Assembly (NCBI RefSeq): GCF_006543045.1
Contig: NZ_RBZW01000077.1
Coordinates: forward strand, 24,011 to 88,010
Length of the DNA stretch: 64,000 nt
Direction: 5' to 3'
Source: Salinadaptatus halalkaliphilus
GTDB lineage: Archaea > Halobacteriota > Halobacteria > Halobacteriales > Natrialbaceae
Part shown: positions 27,316 through 37,010 of the stretch, piece after piece
Layout of the letters: each line of letters begins with the position of its first letter
Position numbering within the stretch: the stretch's first letter is position 1
Notes under the pieces: generated by a model
What the model was told of the DNA's origin: nothing
The model's input: only the letters and a program-made list of their open reading frames with translations
The model's database searches: none
Position numbers and translations under genes: made by a program

Positions 27316-28494
27316 TTACTCTTCGCTCGAGTTGGTGGTCCCGTCAGCGCTCGAGTTCGCATCGGTGTCCACGCTTGAGCCGGTTACGTCGACGATCCGC
27401 CGATCGTACGGCACCGCGATCGTTCGCTCGACTGGGGGTGCTCGGAGTTGGGGTTTCGACGGGCTGGCCTCGCGTCGATCCTCGCGTCCTGGCCGGACGC
27501 TGCGAACGCCACGGGGCGTCAGGTAATCGCCGTCGACCTCGATGTCGGCGCGTTCACAGAGCCGTTTGAGGACCGATCGTGCACCTTCCGTCGTGATCGC
27601 CGGCGGTGCGATCGCTCGCTCGCGGGCGAGTTCGCTCGCCGTGTTGGCCTCGAGTAACTCCTCGATCGCTCCGTCGTCGTGGCCTCTCGCCGCGAGTTCC
27701 TCGCGAACGCGAGCGGCGATCGAGGGGGCGTGACGGGTCGGAAACAGCGGCCAGTCGTTCGTCGGCGGATCGAGGACGACACGGTACCGGCGAAGGGCCG
27801 TCCGTGCCGGTCCCAGTACCGTCACTTCCTCGAGACGCTGGGATCTGCCCAGAACGCGCAGCCGGCCGGTGTAGAAATCGACGTCGTCCCAGGTCGCACC
27901 GGTCCGCCGGTCGTCCTCGGGGACGCGAAACAGTTCCGAACCCCGAGCACTCGAGTGGGCAAGGACGGCGACCAGTGCGTATTCCCGGAGTCGACGCTGT
28001 CGGTCGTCTCGCTCCCCGGCGACGGCAGCATCGGCCCGTTCGCGGACGTCGGCCTCGAGGCGCCGACGACGGTCGGGGGCCCACGAATCGCCGGAATCGC
28101 TCGGTTCGGGCGACGGCAGCGCCGACTCGGCGCGGTCGTCGGTCGCCGGGTTCGACGCGATGATACCGCCGCGAGCACACCAGGCGAGAAACGCCCGGAC
28201 GACCGCGTAGTAGGTCGTCACACTCGAGGCGGTGTACTCGCCGCGATCGGTCCGCTCGCTGAGGGCGCCGGCGTAGGCACGCAGGTCGGCCGGCTCGAGG
28301 GCGGTGATCGAGTCGACGGCTCGCTCCTGGTCGATCCAGGTCGCAAACTGCCCTAGAATCGACTCGGCGTTTGCCGCGTAGGTGCCGGCACCCGATCCAC
28401 CGGGGTCGCCGACGGCCTTGCGCTGGAGGTAGATGTCGATCGCGTCCTCGATCGCGATCGGCCGGTCCGTACTGCCGTCCGACGGGCCAGTCAC
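27316..28494 (-). CDS. Tyrosine-recombinase-like protein with altered catalytic residues
   Basis: A 392-residue protein. Residues about 10-115 resemble a SAM-like integrase N-domain (AIDIYLQRKAVGDPG, then TYYAVVRAFLAWCARGG). The catalytic domain is recognisable: AHSSARGSELFRVPEDD carries the first Arg, and YLTPRGVRSVRP sits where active enzymes have H-x-x-R. The first His is replaced by Arg, the beta-strand Lys reads as Arg (GRSQRLEEV), and no clear nucleophile Tyr follows at the right spacing, though VPYDRRI has one. A chromosomal, probably inactive or divergent recombinase. No attachment site or tRNA lies beside it. Confidence 0.7.
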   Translation of the reverse strand: MTGPSDGSTDRPIAIEDAIDIYLQRKAVGDPGGSGAGTYAANAESILGQFATWIDQERAVDSITALEPADLRAYAGALSERTDRGEYTASSVTTYYAVVRAFLAWCARGGIIASNPATDDRAESALPSPEPSDSGDSWAPDRRRRLEADVRERADAAVAGERDDRQRRLREYALVAVLAHSSARGSELFRVPEDDRRTGATWDDVDFYTGRLRVLGRSQRLEEVTVLGPARTALRRYRVVLDPPTNDWPLFPTRHAPSIAARVREELAARGHDDGAIEELLEANTASELARERAIAPPAITTEGARSVLKRLCERADIEVDGDYLTPRGVRSVRPGREDRREASPSKPQLRAPPVERTIAVPYDRRIVDVTGSSVDTDANSSADGTTNSSEE

Positions 28495-28687
28495 GGCTGG
28501 ACCACCGCGCGTTCGAGATCCCGTCGAACAGGATGGTGGCTGTGATCGTCGCCACGGGTCATCGCTCTCGTCGGCTACTGCGGGCGCCCGCTAAATCGGT
28601 GTTTCGGAATGGTGGTCGAAGAAAGAAACGACGAGCGGTGACAATCACGAGAGGATTTATGATCGTTGGGCTGACAGTGCTATCCTA

Positions 28688-29464
28688 ATGAGTACCGCTT
28701 CGGTCACAGTCGGGGTTGGCGAACCGGCCCAGACGGTCGCGATCGCTCGCCTGCTCGCGTCGCTCGTGATCGGACTCGCCTCGGGCGTTCTACTCTACTA
28801 TCTCACCCAGTACGTTCGACACGTCCTCGCGACGGGTGTCAGCTACGAGTGGTGGTACCTGCTCGTTGGTATCGGTGCGGGCGTCGTTTACGCCGTCGCC
28901 GGTATCGCCGAACTGGCCGTCGAAGGCGAGCAACTCGAGCCCTTCACAGACGGCGCGATCCTATTTTTCATCCTGTTTCTGGCACTCGGTATTCGGGCGA
29001 TGTACCTGGCTGAACCCGGCGGCGACCGTCGCTCGAGCCCGGTCCCTGTCTGGGTTGATTACGGCGTCGTCGCCGTCTTCGTCCTGGCCTGGTGGGGAAC
29101 CTACCTCGTCGACACCACCTGGACCCGCCCGGTCGTCGCGGTCGGCTGGATCGTCACGTCGGTGTGGGCCGTCTTCTACGGCGTCCAGACCGTCCGCGCC
29201 CACGAGGGGACGACGATCGCGGCGTTGACACGACATCTCTTACCGGCGATCCTCTGTATCGTCGCAGTCGTCTTCGTCGACCTCCTCACCGGGATCCTCG
29301 AGGTCGACCCGGCCATCGCCGACGCCGCCTGGATCGTCGGCACGACGCTCGTCGGCGCGTTCCTGTTCAACACCGCCGTCGCGATCCGCCAGCAGGGCGG
29401 CGAACTCGAGCGGATGTACGACTGGACGACCTGGCGCGAACAACGGTACGACCGCAGCGAGTAA
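28688..29464 (+). CDS. Seven-span membrane protein, function unknown
   Basis: A 258-residue protein with seven evenly spaced hydrophobic helices (starting near residues 14, 50, 85, 115, 140, 175 and 208). No retinal Lys, metal or kinase motif was recognised. The ATG at 28688 follows an AT-rich GGATTTATGA stretch about 30 bases upstream. The 193-base gap before it is the divergent promoter region shared with the recombinase gene. Conserved hypothetical at best. Confidence 0.65.
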   Translation: MSTASVTVGVGEPAQTVAIARLLASLVIGLASGVLLYYLTQYVRHVLATGVSYEWWYLLVGIGAGVVYAVAGIAELAVEGEQLEPFTDGAILFFILFLALGIRAMYLAEPGGDRRSSPVPVWVDYGVVAVFVLAWWGTYLVDTTWTRPVVAVGWIVTSVWAVFYGVQTVRAHEGTTIAALTRHLLPAILCIVAVVFVDLLTGILEVDPAIADAAWIVGTTLVGAFLFNTAVAIRQQGGELERMYDWTTWREQRYDRSE

Positions 29465-29480
29465 CGGCACTCGAACGAGG

Positions 29481-31094
29481 TCACTCGAGATAGCCCAGAT
29501 CGGCGAGTCTGGCTTCGACATCTGCGTCGGCGGTCTCGACGGACTGGCGCTCGTCGGCGCGGGGATACGACCGTTCGCCGACCGGGTCGACACAGGGGAG
29601 GACCGACCCGTCCATCCGATCGCCGGCTGGGACACCGAGTGTCGCAAGGACCGTCGGTGCGATGTCGAAGAGATGGGCGTCACCGAGTCCGCGGGCGTGG
29701 TCGATACCCGCTCCGTGGACGGCGATCGTCCCCTCGAGTTTGTGGTTCCAGGGTTCGGTCGGCTGGCCGAACGCCTCCCCGCGAAGCGTCGCCGAGAGGA
29801 AGTGATCGAACTCCGCGGGGACGGTGACGATGTCGACGGCACGATCGCTTTCGGGACCGTGGAAGTAGTCCTCCCGGGGGCGAACGGCCGCGAACAGCGG
29901 CTCTCCCTCCGGGGTCGTCACCGACCGTAGGGCGTCGATCAGTTGCGTGCGGACGACCTCGTACTCTTCCTCGGGGACGACGCCGTTTGGCTCCCGTCCC
30001 TCGAGATTGATGCGAACGCCGAGTTCGATCCGTGAACGGACGTAGGCGTCCGACTCGGGAAAATCGACCTGGGTCGCGCCGGCCGAGACCATCCCCGTCG
30101 GCGCGTGGCTCGCGACGAGGTCGGCAAGGCCGAGACGCTCGAGAACGGCCCCGAGGCGCTGGCTCGTCAACCCGAGACGAGCGGCGCTGACCATCGCTCG
30201 CTCGCTCACGCCCGCCTCGCGATCGGTGGCCTCCTGGCCGTCTTTGAGCGCGTCGTCTCGCACCGTCGCCCAGGTCGGCATGCCGTCGCCGCCGCGTCGA
30301 GTCTCGACGTAGCCCTCGCTGTGGAGGTAGTCGTTGACGCGAAATTCCGTGCCGCGATAGGGGCCCATCCCGTGGTCGCTGGCGACGACGACGGTGTCGG
30401 GATCACAGCGCTCGAGGATCGCCGCGAGCTGGCGATCGAGTTCCCGGTAGATCGCCCGGATCGCCGCGTCGTTGTCGGGCTCCTCGTGGAAGATCGAATC
30501 CGTCGCCTGGAACTCGAGGAAGCCGAACTCGGGATCGAAGCGGTCGGTCAGATACCGAAACGCCTCACCGCGCATGCGGACGCAGTCGCTGTAGGCCGAA
30601 CCGAGGTCGGCGGCGTCCTCGTCGGGATAGACGCGGTACTCGCCGATTTCCTCGCGAACGTCCTCGAGCAGCCCCTCGGGGTGACAGTCGGGATCCTCCG
30701 GGGCGGTGTAGCCGGGGATCAACGCGCCGTTGAACGGTCGCGTTGGGTGGGTAACCGGCGCGTTGACGACGACGCTGGTCTTGTCGTGGCGATCCAGCAG
30801 TTCCCAGAGCGTCGGCTCGCGAACGCCGGTCGCATTGACCACGTCCCACTCGTAGCCCTCGAAAGAGAGAAAGCCGAAGACGCCGTGTTTGCCCGGATTC
30901 TTGCCCGTGTAGAGCGACGGCCACGCACTCGCGGTCCAGGGCGGAATCTGGGACTCCAGTCCGGCGCTGGTCCCGTCTCGGTAGATCGACTCGAGGGTGG
31001 GGACCTCGTCGTCGTCGAACAGCGGCGCGAGCACCCGATCGCAGGCCGCGTCGATGCCGACAAGCAGCGTTCGAAGGGAGGTGTGTTCGTCCAT
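29481..31094 (-). CDS. AlkP-superfamily phosphodiesterase (nucleotide pyrophosphatase-like)
   Basis: The 537-residue protein has the alkaline-phosphatase superfamily plan: LLVGIDAACDRVLAPLFDD near the N-terminus (metal Asp), SQIPPWTASAWPSLYTGKNP with the nucleophile Thr and NPGKHGVFGF just after, VVVASDHGMGPYRG (Asp-His metal ligands), and VHGAGIDHARGLGDAH with the late His ligand. Members hydrolyse phosphodiesters or transfer phospho-groups to glycans; some lie in surface-polysaccharide loci. No signal peptide, so probably cytosolic. Substrate unknown. Convergent with the upstream membrane gene (17-base gap). Confidence 0.85.
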   Translation of the reverse strand: MDEHTSLRTLLVGIDAACDRVLAPLFDDDEVPTLESIYRDGTSAGLESQIPPWTASAWPSLYTGKNPGKHGVFGFLSFEGYEWDVVNATGVREPTLWELLDRHDKTSVVVNAPVTHPTRPFNGALIPGYTAPEDPDCHPEGLLEDVREEIGEYRVYPDEDAADLGSAYSDCVRMRGEAFRYLTDRFDPEFGFLEFQATDSIFHEEPDNDAAIRAIYRELDRQLAAILERCDPDTVVVASDHGMGPYRGTEFRVNDYLHSEGYVETRRGGDGMPTWATVRDDALKDGQEATDREAGVSERAMVSAARLGLTSQRLGAVLERLGLADLVASHAPTGMVSAGATQVDFPESDAYVRSRIELGVRINLEGREPNGVVPEEEYEVVRTQLIDALRSVTTPEGEPLFAAVRPREDYFHGPESDRAVDIVTVPAEFDHFLSATLRGEAFGQPTEPWNHKLEGTIAVHGAGIDHARGLGDAHLFDIAPTVLATLGVPAGDRMDGSVLPCVDPVGERSYPRADERQSVETADADVEARLADLGYLE

Positions 31095-31280
31095 CGTCGA
31101 TACCTCCGAGAGCAGGTGCCTTGGTTATGGATTGGGTTCTCGAGGCGAATCCGGTCCTTTCGGGAGCGGTTCGGTTCCATTGGCGCTACAATCGGCGACA
31201 CTCCGGTTTCGAACAGCCACCGACTATCGGTCGATCACACAAAGCCTATGTGACGTGCTTCGAATCGAACATCGATAAAG

Positions 31281-31718
31281 ATGACAGCAAGACGACCTGA
31301 ACTCGATCACGCTGGGTTGCTCGCACGCGGACTCGCGTGGTTTCTCGACGGAATCGTCATGTTCCTGGGCGCACTCGCCCTCTTGCTCCCCCTGTTTTTT
31401 CTCCTCCCGTCGACACCGAGTTCGCAAGCGGCGGAAGGAGTCGGTGGCTTGGTTGGCCTCGTCTTCGGGATGGTGTACTACGCCGGGACCGAAGCGACGT
31501 GGGGCCAGACGCCCGGCAAGATGATGCTCGGCATTCGCGTCGTGAACGTGGACGGTCGCCCCTGTAGTGCGGCGGGTGCAGTGATCCGAAACATCACGAA
31601 AGTGCTCGGCGGCTCGGCCATCTTCCCGGTGCTCGTCGCCATCATTCTGATCCTGGCGACCGACGACGACCAGCGACTCGGTGACATGCTCGGCGGTACG
31701 ACGGTCGTCCACGCGTAG
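31281..31718 (+). CDS. RDD-family membrane protein
   Basis: A 145-residue protein with the RDD signature: the opening LLARGLAWFLDGIVMFLGAL (R and D residues), three spans, and TWGQTPGKMMLGIRVVN, the highly conserved G-x-T-x-G-K-x2 segment. RDD proteins are small membrane proteins of varied, often unknown function; some act as Na+ transporters. ATG 31281 fits the family length. It stands alone between divergent and convergent genes. Confidence 0.85.
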   Translation: MTARRPELDHAGLLARGLAWFLDGIVMFLGALALLLPLFFLLPSTPSSQAAEGVGGLVGLVFGMVYYAGTEATWGQTPGKMMLGIRVVNVDGRPCSAAGAVIRNITKVLGGSAIFPVLVAIILILATDDDQRLGDMLGGTTVVHA

Positions 31719-31795
31719 CGGTCCGTTGCCAGTTCCGTCCCCGCTCGATTGTCGGGTACCGTCGGCGGGACGATACACGCTATCGACACCCCCAC

Positions 31796-32806
31796 TCACT
31801 TGACACTGTCGTACAGCGACGCCACCGTCTGCATCCCCCACGAGCCGTACTCGAGGCTGTAGTAGGTCTCGAGGTCGGGGTTGAACTTCGCCTTGTAGCG
31901 GTTGATTCGGCGGTTGTCGGCCCCGACGAGGTCGTAGGTCTCGAGACCGCGCTCGCGGGCGTCGCAGATGATCGCCCAGTCGAGCAGGTCGTTCGTCGGC
32001 ACGTCGACGTCGGCGTCGGTGCGAACCCCCCCCATCCACCGGCCCGTCCGGGAACCGTACTCGAGGGCCAGAATACCCCCGACGAACGCCCCGTCCACGC
32101 GCAGGGCGTAGGGTCGGACGGCACCGGTTTCGAGTTCGTCGGCCAGATCGAGGACGAACCCGAGGGGGACGCCGAAGCTGATTCCTTGGGATTCGTAGCG
32201 GTGCTCGACCTGCTCGAAGATGCGCCGACTATCCTCGCGGTCGTCGACCGTGATCTCGTAGGCGTCGTCGGCCGTGTTCGTCACGTTTCGGCGCGCGTCG
32301 CTGCTGAACGACGCGAGGAGGGCGTCCTCGTCGCGGCCCAGATCGACGGCGTAGGTGTACTCCGGCGTGGTCTCGTAGCCGCTCCAGCCGAAGGGCCGAA
32401 CGTCGTCGACACCGGTCGCAGTTCGAACGTGGCCGTACTTCGGCCCGAGTTCGGCAGTGATCCACTCGAGACAACCGTCGATGAAGCGGCTCCGTCGCTT
32501 CTCGCGCTTGCGCTGTTTGAGTTTCCCCATGTTCAGAAACGCCGGGCCGAGGTAGGGTACTCGGAGGTGTGGCGGGGGCGAAAAGACCGTCGTAACCGGT
32601 CCCTTCCGGAGTTCGAACACCGGGAAGACGCCGACTGGCTCCTGGCCCTTGAATCCGATCAGCGGGTGCAACGTCGCGCCGGCGTGGTCGGCCTGCACGC
32701 GAAGCGCCTCGAGTTCGTGACAAGCCGTTCCCTGGGGCGAGCGCTCGACGTAGCCGTTCCAGCGCTCGAGATCGTCCTCGGTGGCGACGCGAACGTCGAT
32801 ACTCAT
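31796..32806 (-). CDS. FemAB/GNAT-like acyl or aminoacyl transferase
   Basis: A 336-residue protein with the fold of FemAB/lipid-II glycyltransferase-like GNAT pairs: VRVATEDDLERWNGYVERSP at the start, then a basic stretch and SYDSVK at the end. A central KAKFNPDLETYYSLEYG segment resembles the C-terminal GNAT half. Haloarchaea have several such proteins near polysaccharide genes. Start ATG 32806 is preferred over the frame's first start at 32992, which would overlap the divergent DUF1616 gene. Substrate unknown; role in surface glycans is inference. Confidence 0.75.
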   Translation of the reverse strand: MSIDVRVATEDDLERWNGYVERSPQGTACHELEALRVQADHAGATLHPLIGFKGQEPVGVFPVFELRKGPVTTVFSPPPHLRVPYLGPAFLNMGKLKQRKREKRRSRFIDGCLEWITAELGPKYGHVRTATGVDDVRPFGWSGYETTPEYTYAVDLGRDEDALLASFSSDARRNVTNTADDAYEITVDDREDSRRIFEQVEHRYESQGISFGVPLGFVLDLADELETGAVRPYALRVDGAFVGGILALEYGSRTGRWMGGVRTDADVDVPTNDLLDWAIICDARERGLETYDLVGADNRRINRYKAKFNPDLETYYSLEYGSWGMQTVASLYDSVK

Positions 32807-32958
32807 CGCCGACCCCACCCGGCGGCGCCGTTCGGTCCGTCGTGCTGTGTTCGGTCCATACCCGGCCCCACGCCCGACGAGCACTTTGTAAGGGGCCGCC
32901 GGACGCGGAACCGCCTCGTCGGATGGGGTCCGTTCCGACGGGTATGCGCTGAGTAACA

Positions 32959-34044
32959 ATGTCCGAACCGCTCGAGGATCGGGTAACTCCACTGTCTATG
33001 AGAGACACTACGACCAATACGACCGGCTCCGGAACCGCGACCGGCCAGGGGATTAGCCGCCTCGTGGACATCACGCCAACCGATCTGGTCGCAACCGTTT
33101 CGTTCGTCACTGTCGCCGCCGTCTGCCTGCTCGTCGTCGATGTCGCCTCGCCGTTCCTCCGCACCGCAGTCGGATTGCCACTACTCTTTCTCGCACCGGG
33201 ATACACGGTCGTTGCGATCCTGTTTCCGCGTGCGAAACCGCTCGAGTCCGCCGACGAGGGCGGGGTCGTCGCTCAGACGGTGCCGGTCAGCGACATCGAA
33301 CGGCTCGCGCTCGCGTTCGGACTCAGCGCCGCGTTGCTTCCGCTGTTCGGACTGGCCATCGCCGCGCTGTCGGGAGGGATTACAGCACCGGTCGTCGTCA
33401 CGGTCGTCTGTACGTTCGTCTACAGCGGCGTCTTCGTCGCGGCGATGCGACGGTTTCGAGCGCCGACCGAGGATCGGTACCGATTCGGACTCCGACGACG
33501 ACTTGGCGGTCTCCGGCGGTCACTGTTCGGGACCGGCTCGGCCGTCCACACTGCCGTCAACCTCCTGCTCGTCGTCGCCATGCTCGTGGCGCTGACGAGC
33601 GTCGGCTACGCGCTCGTTACGCCCCAAGACGCCGAACAGTACACCGAACTCCAGTTGCTCACCGAAGACGACGCGGGCGAGTACGTCGCCGCCGAGTACC
33701 CCGACCACGTCGACTCGGACGGTAATGTCGCGCTGACGGTCGCCGTCGAAAACCAAGAAGGCGAACGGACCGACTATACGGCCGTCGTTCAAGAACAATG
33801 GGTCGCCGACGGCGACGTCTTCGATCGGACGACGCTCGAGGAGACCGACTACAGCGTCGCCGACGGCGAGACAGCCTACGGCGACCACAACGTGACGCCA
33901 ACCGCCGAGAGCGGCACCGTTCGCGTCGCTGTCTTGCTGTACGACGGGGACGTCCCCGACACGCCCACGACCGACAACGCCTACCGCTACGGCTACGTCT
34001 GGCTCGAGATCGGGGACGATCCTGAAGCGCTTGCCGACGAGTAG
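32959..34044 (+). CDS. DUF1616 membrane protein
   Basis: A 361-residue protein. Four hydrophobic segments lie near residues 35-60, 68-90, 118-140 and 200-222, with GLPLLFLAPGYTVVAILFPR typical of DUF1616. A long extracytoplasmic C-terminal domain (about residues 225-361), acidic and beta-rich, follows. Haloarchaeal DUF1616 proteins tend to sit in surface-glycan or membrane gene clusters. The start could also be the ATG at 32998. Function unknown. Confidence 0.78.
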   Translation: MSEPLEDRVTPLSMRDTTTNTTGSGTATGQGISRLVDITPTDLVATVSFVTVAAVCLLVVDVASPFLRTAVGLPLLFLAPGYTVVAILFPRAKPLESADEGGVVAQTVPVSDIERLALAFGLSAALLPLFGLAIAALSGGITAPVVVTVVCTFVYSGVFVAAMRRFRAPTEDRYRFGLRRRLGGLRRSLFGTGSAVHTAVNLLLVVAMLVALTSVGYALVTPQDAEQYTELQLLTEDDAGEYVAAEYPDHVDSDGNVALTVAVENQEGERTDYTAVVQEQWVADGDVFDRTTLEETDYSVADGETAYGDHNVTPTAESGTVRVAVLLYDGDVPDTPTTDNAYRYGYVWLEIGDDPEALADE

Positions 34045-34181
34045 ACGCCTGACCGTGCCGACCAGCCTCCGTCTCTTTTCGGACAGCTGCCCGAATCGGA
34101 TCGCTCGAGAAGCGAGTCGTTTCTCGTCGACAACGAGTCTATAACAAGGACTGTCATCGCCAAATGGTCGCGTAGCTACGA

Positions 34182-36032
34182 ATGTCTCCTCAGTCAGCGG
34201 GCGACGACGGATTGTTTCGGAAGCTAGCACTCGCTATCGGGTTTCTCGCCGTCGCAGCCAGTGCGCTTCTCGCACATGCATCGCCGGCGACCGGCTACGA
34301 AATATCGATCTATGCGATGACGCCGTCCGGCGTCTGGGCGGGGCTGTTCGTGGCGATGGCCGTCGCACTGGCAGTCGCTTTCGTTCCCGCACCCGACGAT
34401 CGCTACGGCACTCGAGCGATCGCGTTGGTTCTGGGCGGGTCGGGAATGATCGTCTTCGCCGGGTTGCCGATCATCCGCGGCTATCACTACTTCGGACACC
34501 ACGACTCGTTGACCCACCTCGGCTGGGCACGCGCAATTAGTGAAGGGACGATTACCCCGTTCGATCTCTTCTATCCCGCGATTCACACTGTAACGGTCGT
34601 GCTCAATACGGTGCTCGAGCTCCCCTTGACCCGGGCGCTGTTGGTCGTCGTCCTCGTCTCGATGCTGGTCTTTTGTCTCTTCGTTCCTCTCACCGTCGGG
34701 ACGATCACCGACGACCGCCAGGCGGTTCTCGTCGCTACCTTCTCGAGTTTCCTGTTGTTGCCGATCACGACGATTTCGATGTACCTGTCGGCTCACGCGA
34801 TGTCTCAGGCGGTGTTGTTCTCGGCGCTGCTCGTCTACTGTTTCGTCACCTATCTTCGCACGGATCGCTCCGTCGGGACGGTCTCGGCTATCGGGCTCGC
34901 ATTCGCGCTCGTCTCGGTCGCCGCCGTCGTCTATCACCCACAGCTCGTCGCCCACCTGATCGTCGTCTTCCTAGGTATCTGTGCGGTCCAGTTTCTCGCT
35001 CGGCGTGTCGCCCGTAACGGACAGATCGCCGACCAGACGCCGGTGTACGGTCACTCGCTGTTTCTCGTCGCGCTGTTTCTGATCTGGACCGCCGACGACG
35101 GCTTCTTCCTCGAGACGGTCGAGTACTTCCTCTCCTCGGTCGTCGAGTTTCTCCTCGGGATGGGTGGCACGGCCGGCGACACCATCGCAACGCAGGGTGC
35201 ATCACTCACCGCGGTCGGCGGCAGTCTGCCGGAGATCTTTCTCAAACTGTTCGCTACCCATCTCGTCTTCACGCTACTCGTAGGCGCACTCGCACTGGGA
35301 CTGGTCGTCGCTCGGCACTCGGCGTGGCTGTCCTCGGTACGTGCGGAGACGACGTACTTCCTCGTCGCACTCGCCGCACTCGGGCCGGTGTTCGTCGCGT
35401 ACTTTTTCGCGTCCGGCTCGAGCATGTACTTCCGCGTGTTCGGCTTGATGATGGTGTTCGTCACGATCCTCGGCTCGATCGCCATCGCCGGCCTCGTGGC
35501 CCGGCTCTCGAGGCGGCCGATAGACGACGATTCCGGAAGGCCCACCGACGCCGGCCGAACGGTCTCGGGTCACCCGCTGCTCGCCGTAGCCTTCGCGCTA
35601 TTGCTCGTGGTATCGCTCGCCGCGGTCTTTCCCTCGCCCTACACTTACACGCCGTCGCCACACGTCAGCGAGCAGACGATGCACGGCTACGACTCGGCGT
35701 TTGCAGCCCAGGACGACGACGTCGACTTCCTCGGGCTTCGGGACGGTCCGAATCGGTTCGACGACGCCGTCAACGGGAACGCCGAACGGAGTTGGCGCCA
35801 TATCGACATCGAGGCCGAAGATCTCAGAGACGGGCTGCCCGACGCCTACGACGAAGATCGGTATCTGGCGGTGACCCAGAAGGACTACGAACGCGAGGTC
35901 GTCGCCTACCACGAACTGCGCTACTCCGAGGGCGAACTCGAGTCGATCGGCGCCGAACCCGGCGTCGATCGGATCCAGTCCAACGGCGAGTTCGATCTCT
36001 ACTACGTCCACGGCGAACCGGACGGAGTGTAA
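34182..36032 (+). CDS. Large multi-span membrane protein, glycosyltransferase-like architecture
   Basis: A 616-residue protein with about 12 spans in the first 480 residues and a soluble C-terminal 130 residues. The stretch GYHYFGHHDSLTHLGWARAI (about residues 106-125), containing His and an Asp after the second span group, resembles the first loop of membrane-bound GT-C or oligosaccharide-polymerase-like proteins. No DXD or WWDYG was identified. It follows a DUF1616 gene and may be part of a surface-glycan set. Function is not established. Confidence 0.65.
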   Translation: MSPQSAGDDGLFRKLALAIGFLAVAASALLAHASPATGYEISIYAMTPSGVWAGLFVAMAVALAVAFVPAPDDRYGTRAIALVLGGSGMIVFAGLPIIRGYHYFGHHDSLTHLGWARAISEGTITPFDLFYPAIHTVTVVLNTVLELPLTRALLVVVLVSMLVFCLFVPLTVGTITDDRQAVLVATFSSFLLLPITTISMYLSAHAMSQAVLFSALLVYCFVTYLRTDRSVGTVSAIGLAFALVSVAAVVYHPQLVAHLIVVFLGICAVQFLARRVARNGQIADQTPVYGHSLFLVALFLIWTADDGFFLETVEYFLSSVVEFLLGMGGTAGDTIATQGASLTAVGGSLPEIFLKLFATHLVFTLLVGALALGLVVARHSAWLSSVRAETTYFLVALAALGPVFVAYFFASGSSMYFRVFGLMMVFVTILGSIAIAGLVARLSRRPIDDDSGRPTDAGRTVSGHPLLAVAFALLLVVSLAAVFPSPYTYTPSPHVSEQTMHGYDSAFAAQDDDVDFLGLRDGPNRFDDAVNGNAERSWRHIDIEAEDLRDGLPDAYDEDRYLAVTQKDYEREVVAYHELRYSEGELESIGAEPGVDRIQSNGEFDLYYVHGEPDGV

Positions 36033-36342
36033 CGTCGCTCGAGCGTCGGCTACCGAGCGATCTCGAGAACGCAAACCTGTACAGACGCCGTCGAAATCCG
36101 TAGCGAATGATACAAACGGCCTGCTGGATAGAGAGCGTTATCTGATACGGACCGTTGTAGTTCTTTACCGGTGATCACCGACCCCGTCCGGGTGATCACC
36201 GGTAAAACGCTACAACAATCCGTATGAGTGAACATGAAGAGCAGGCGTGCATCTACGTGACTGTGACTTTTCATCCAAATGTGCGCATACCTACATTTAT
36301 CCTCGCAATATACTTTTCACCCGGATTCGACTATTATCCGTT
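36033..36342. other. Gap carrying one palindromic element upstream of a flavin-oxidase-like gene
   Basis: Outside the element at 36143-36227 the gap has AT-rich stretches around 36255-36320, for example TACATTTATCC and CAATATACTTTTC, suited to the promoter of the next gene. I see no other gene. Confidence 0.4.
36143..36227. mobile_element. Palindromic MITE-like element, TACGG family (cleanest inverted repeat)
   Basis: An 85-base unit bounded by TGA (36143-36145) and TGA (36225-36227). The ends pair over about 38 bases, and the inner arms ACCGGTGATCACC and GGTGATCACCGGT are almost perfect inverted copies around a GACCCCGTCC-type loop. It lies 116 bases upstream of the next gene's ATG, so it may alter that gene's promoter region. 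No gene inside. Confidence 0.88.
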
Positions 36343-36909
36343 ATGACCGAAAACGCACCCGAGGATATCTCCGATTCGATTCGATATCGCGGAAAAGCGA
36401 TCGATGACGCTGGGTGGATTCCCGAATTCCTCGCCGACCAGGAGACCGGTGTGCTCGGGCTCGTCGATGACGACACCCCACACCTCGTGACCCAGCTCTT
36501 CGTCTACGACTCCGAGGCGAGCAGCATTTTCCTTCACGGCGCACAGGCCGGGTATGCTCACGATCTCGTCGAAAACGGCGAACAGCCACGGGCCTCTTTC
36601 ACGACGAGTGAGAAGGGGCGGTACATTCCAGCCGACGAACCGGTTAACTTCACCGTCGAATATTCGAGCGTGGTCGCTTACGGATCGATCGATTTCCTTA
36701 CCGATCGGAAAAGGAAACGGGACGTTCTCGAGCAGTTCATGGCGAAATTCGCTCCCCAACTGACGGCGGGTGAGGATTACGAGCACATATCCGAGGAATC
36801 CATCGACCGGACGGCCGTCTACCGTCTCGACGTGGACTCTTGGAGCGGAAAAAAGGGATGGAAGGAACCCGACCATCTGGGAGCCTACGATTTGGATTCG
36901 ATTCGATAA
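36343..36909 (+). CDS. Pyridoxamine 5'-phosphate oxidase-family (FMN-binding split barrel) protein
   Basis: A 188-residue protein with the split-barrel pattern: VLGLVDDDTPHLVTQLFVYD, then SIFLHGAQAGYAHDLVENG, and PVNFTVEYSSVVAYGSIDFL, matching FMN-binding PNPOx-like proteins. Catalytic vitamin B6 oxidation is unlikely without family-specific residues. ATG 36343 fits the fold; a longer frame to 36247 reads as non-homologous. Cytosolic, monocistronic. Confidence 0.8.
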   Translation: MTENAPEDISDSIRYRGKAIDDAGWIPEFLADQETGVLGLVDDDTPHLVTQLFVYDSEASSIFLHGAQAGYAHDLVENGEQPRASFTTSEKGRYIPADEPVNFTVEYSSVVAYGSIDFLTDRKRKRDVLEQFMAKFAPQLTAGEDYEHISEESIDRTAVYRLDVDSWSGKKGWKEPDHLGAYDLDSIR

Positions 36910-37010
36910 CTAGTACCGTCCCAACCGTCGACTGCTGGGACGAATCGACCCCACAGCCGGATCCGACCCATCAGTGGAGGCTTGGGACGCCACTCGCGCT
37001 CGAGCGCTCC

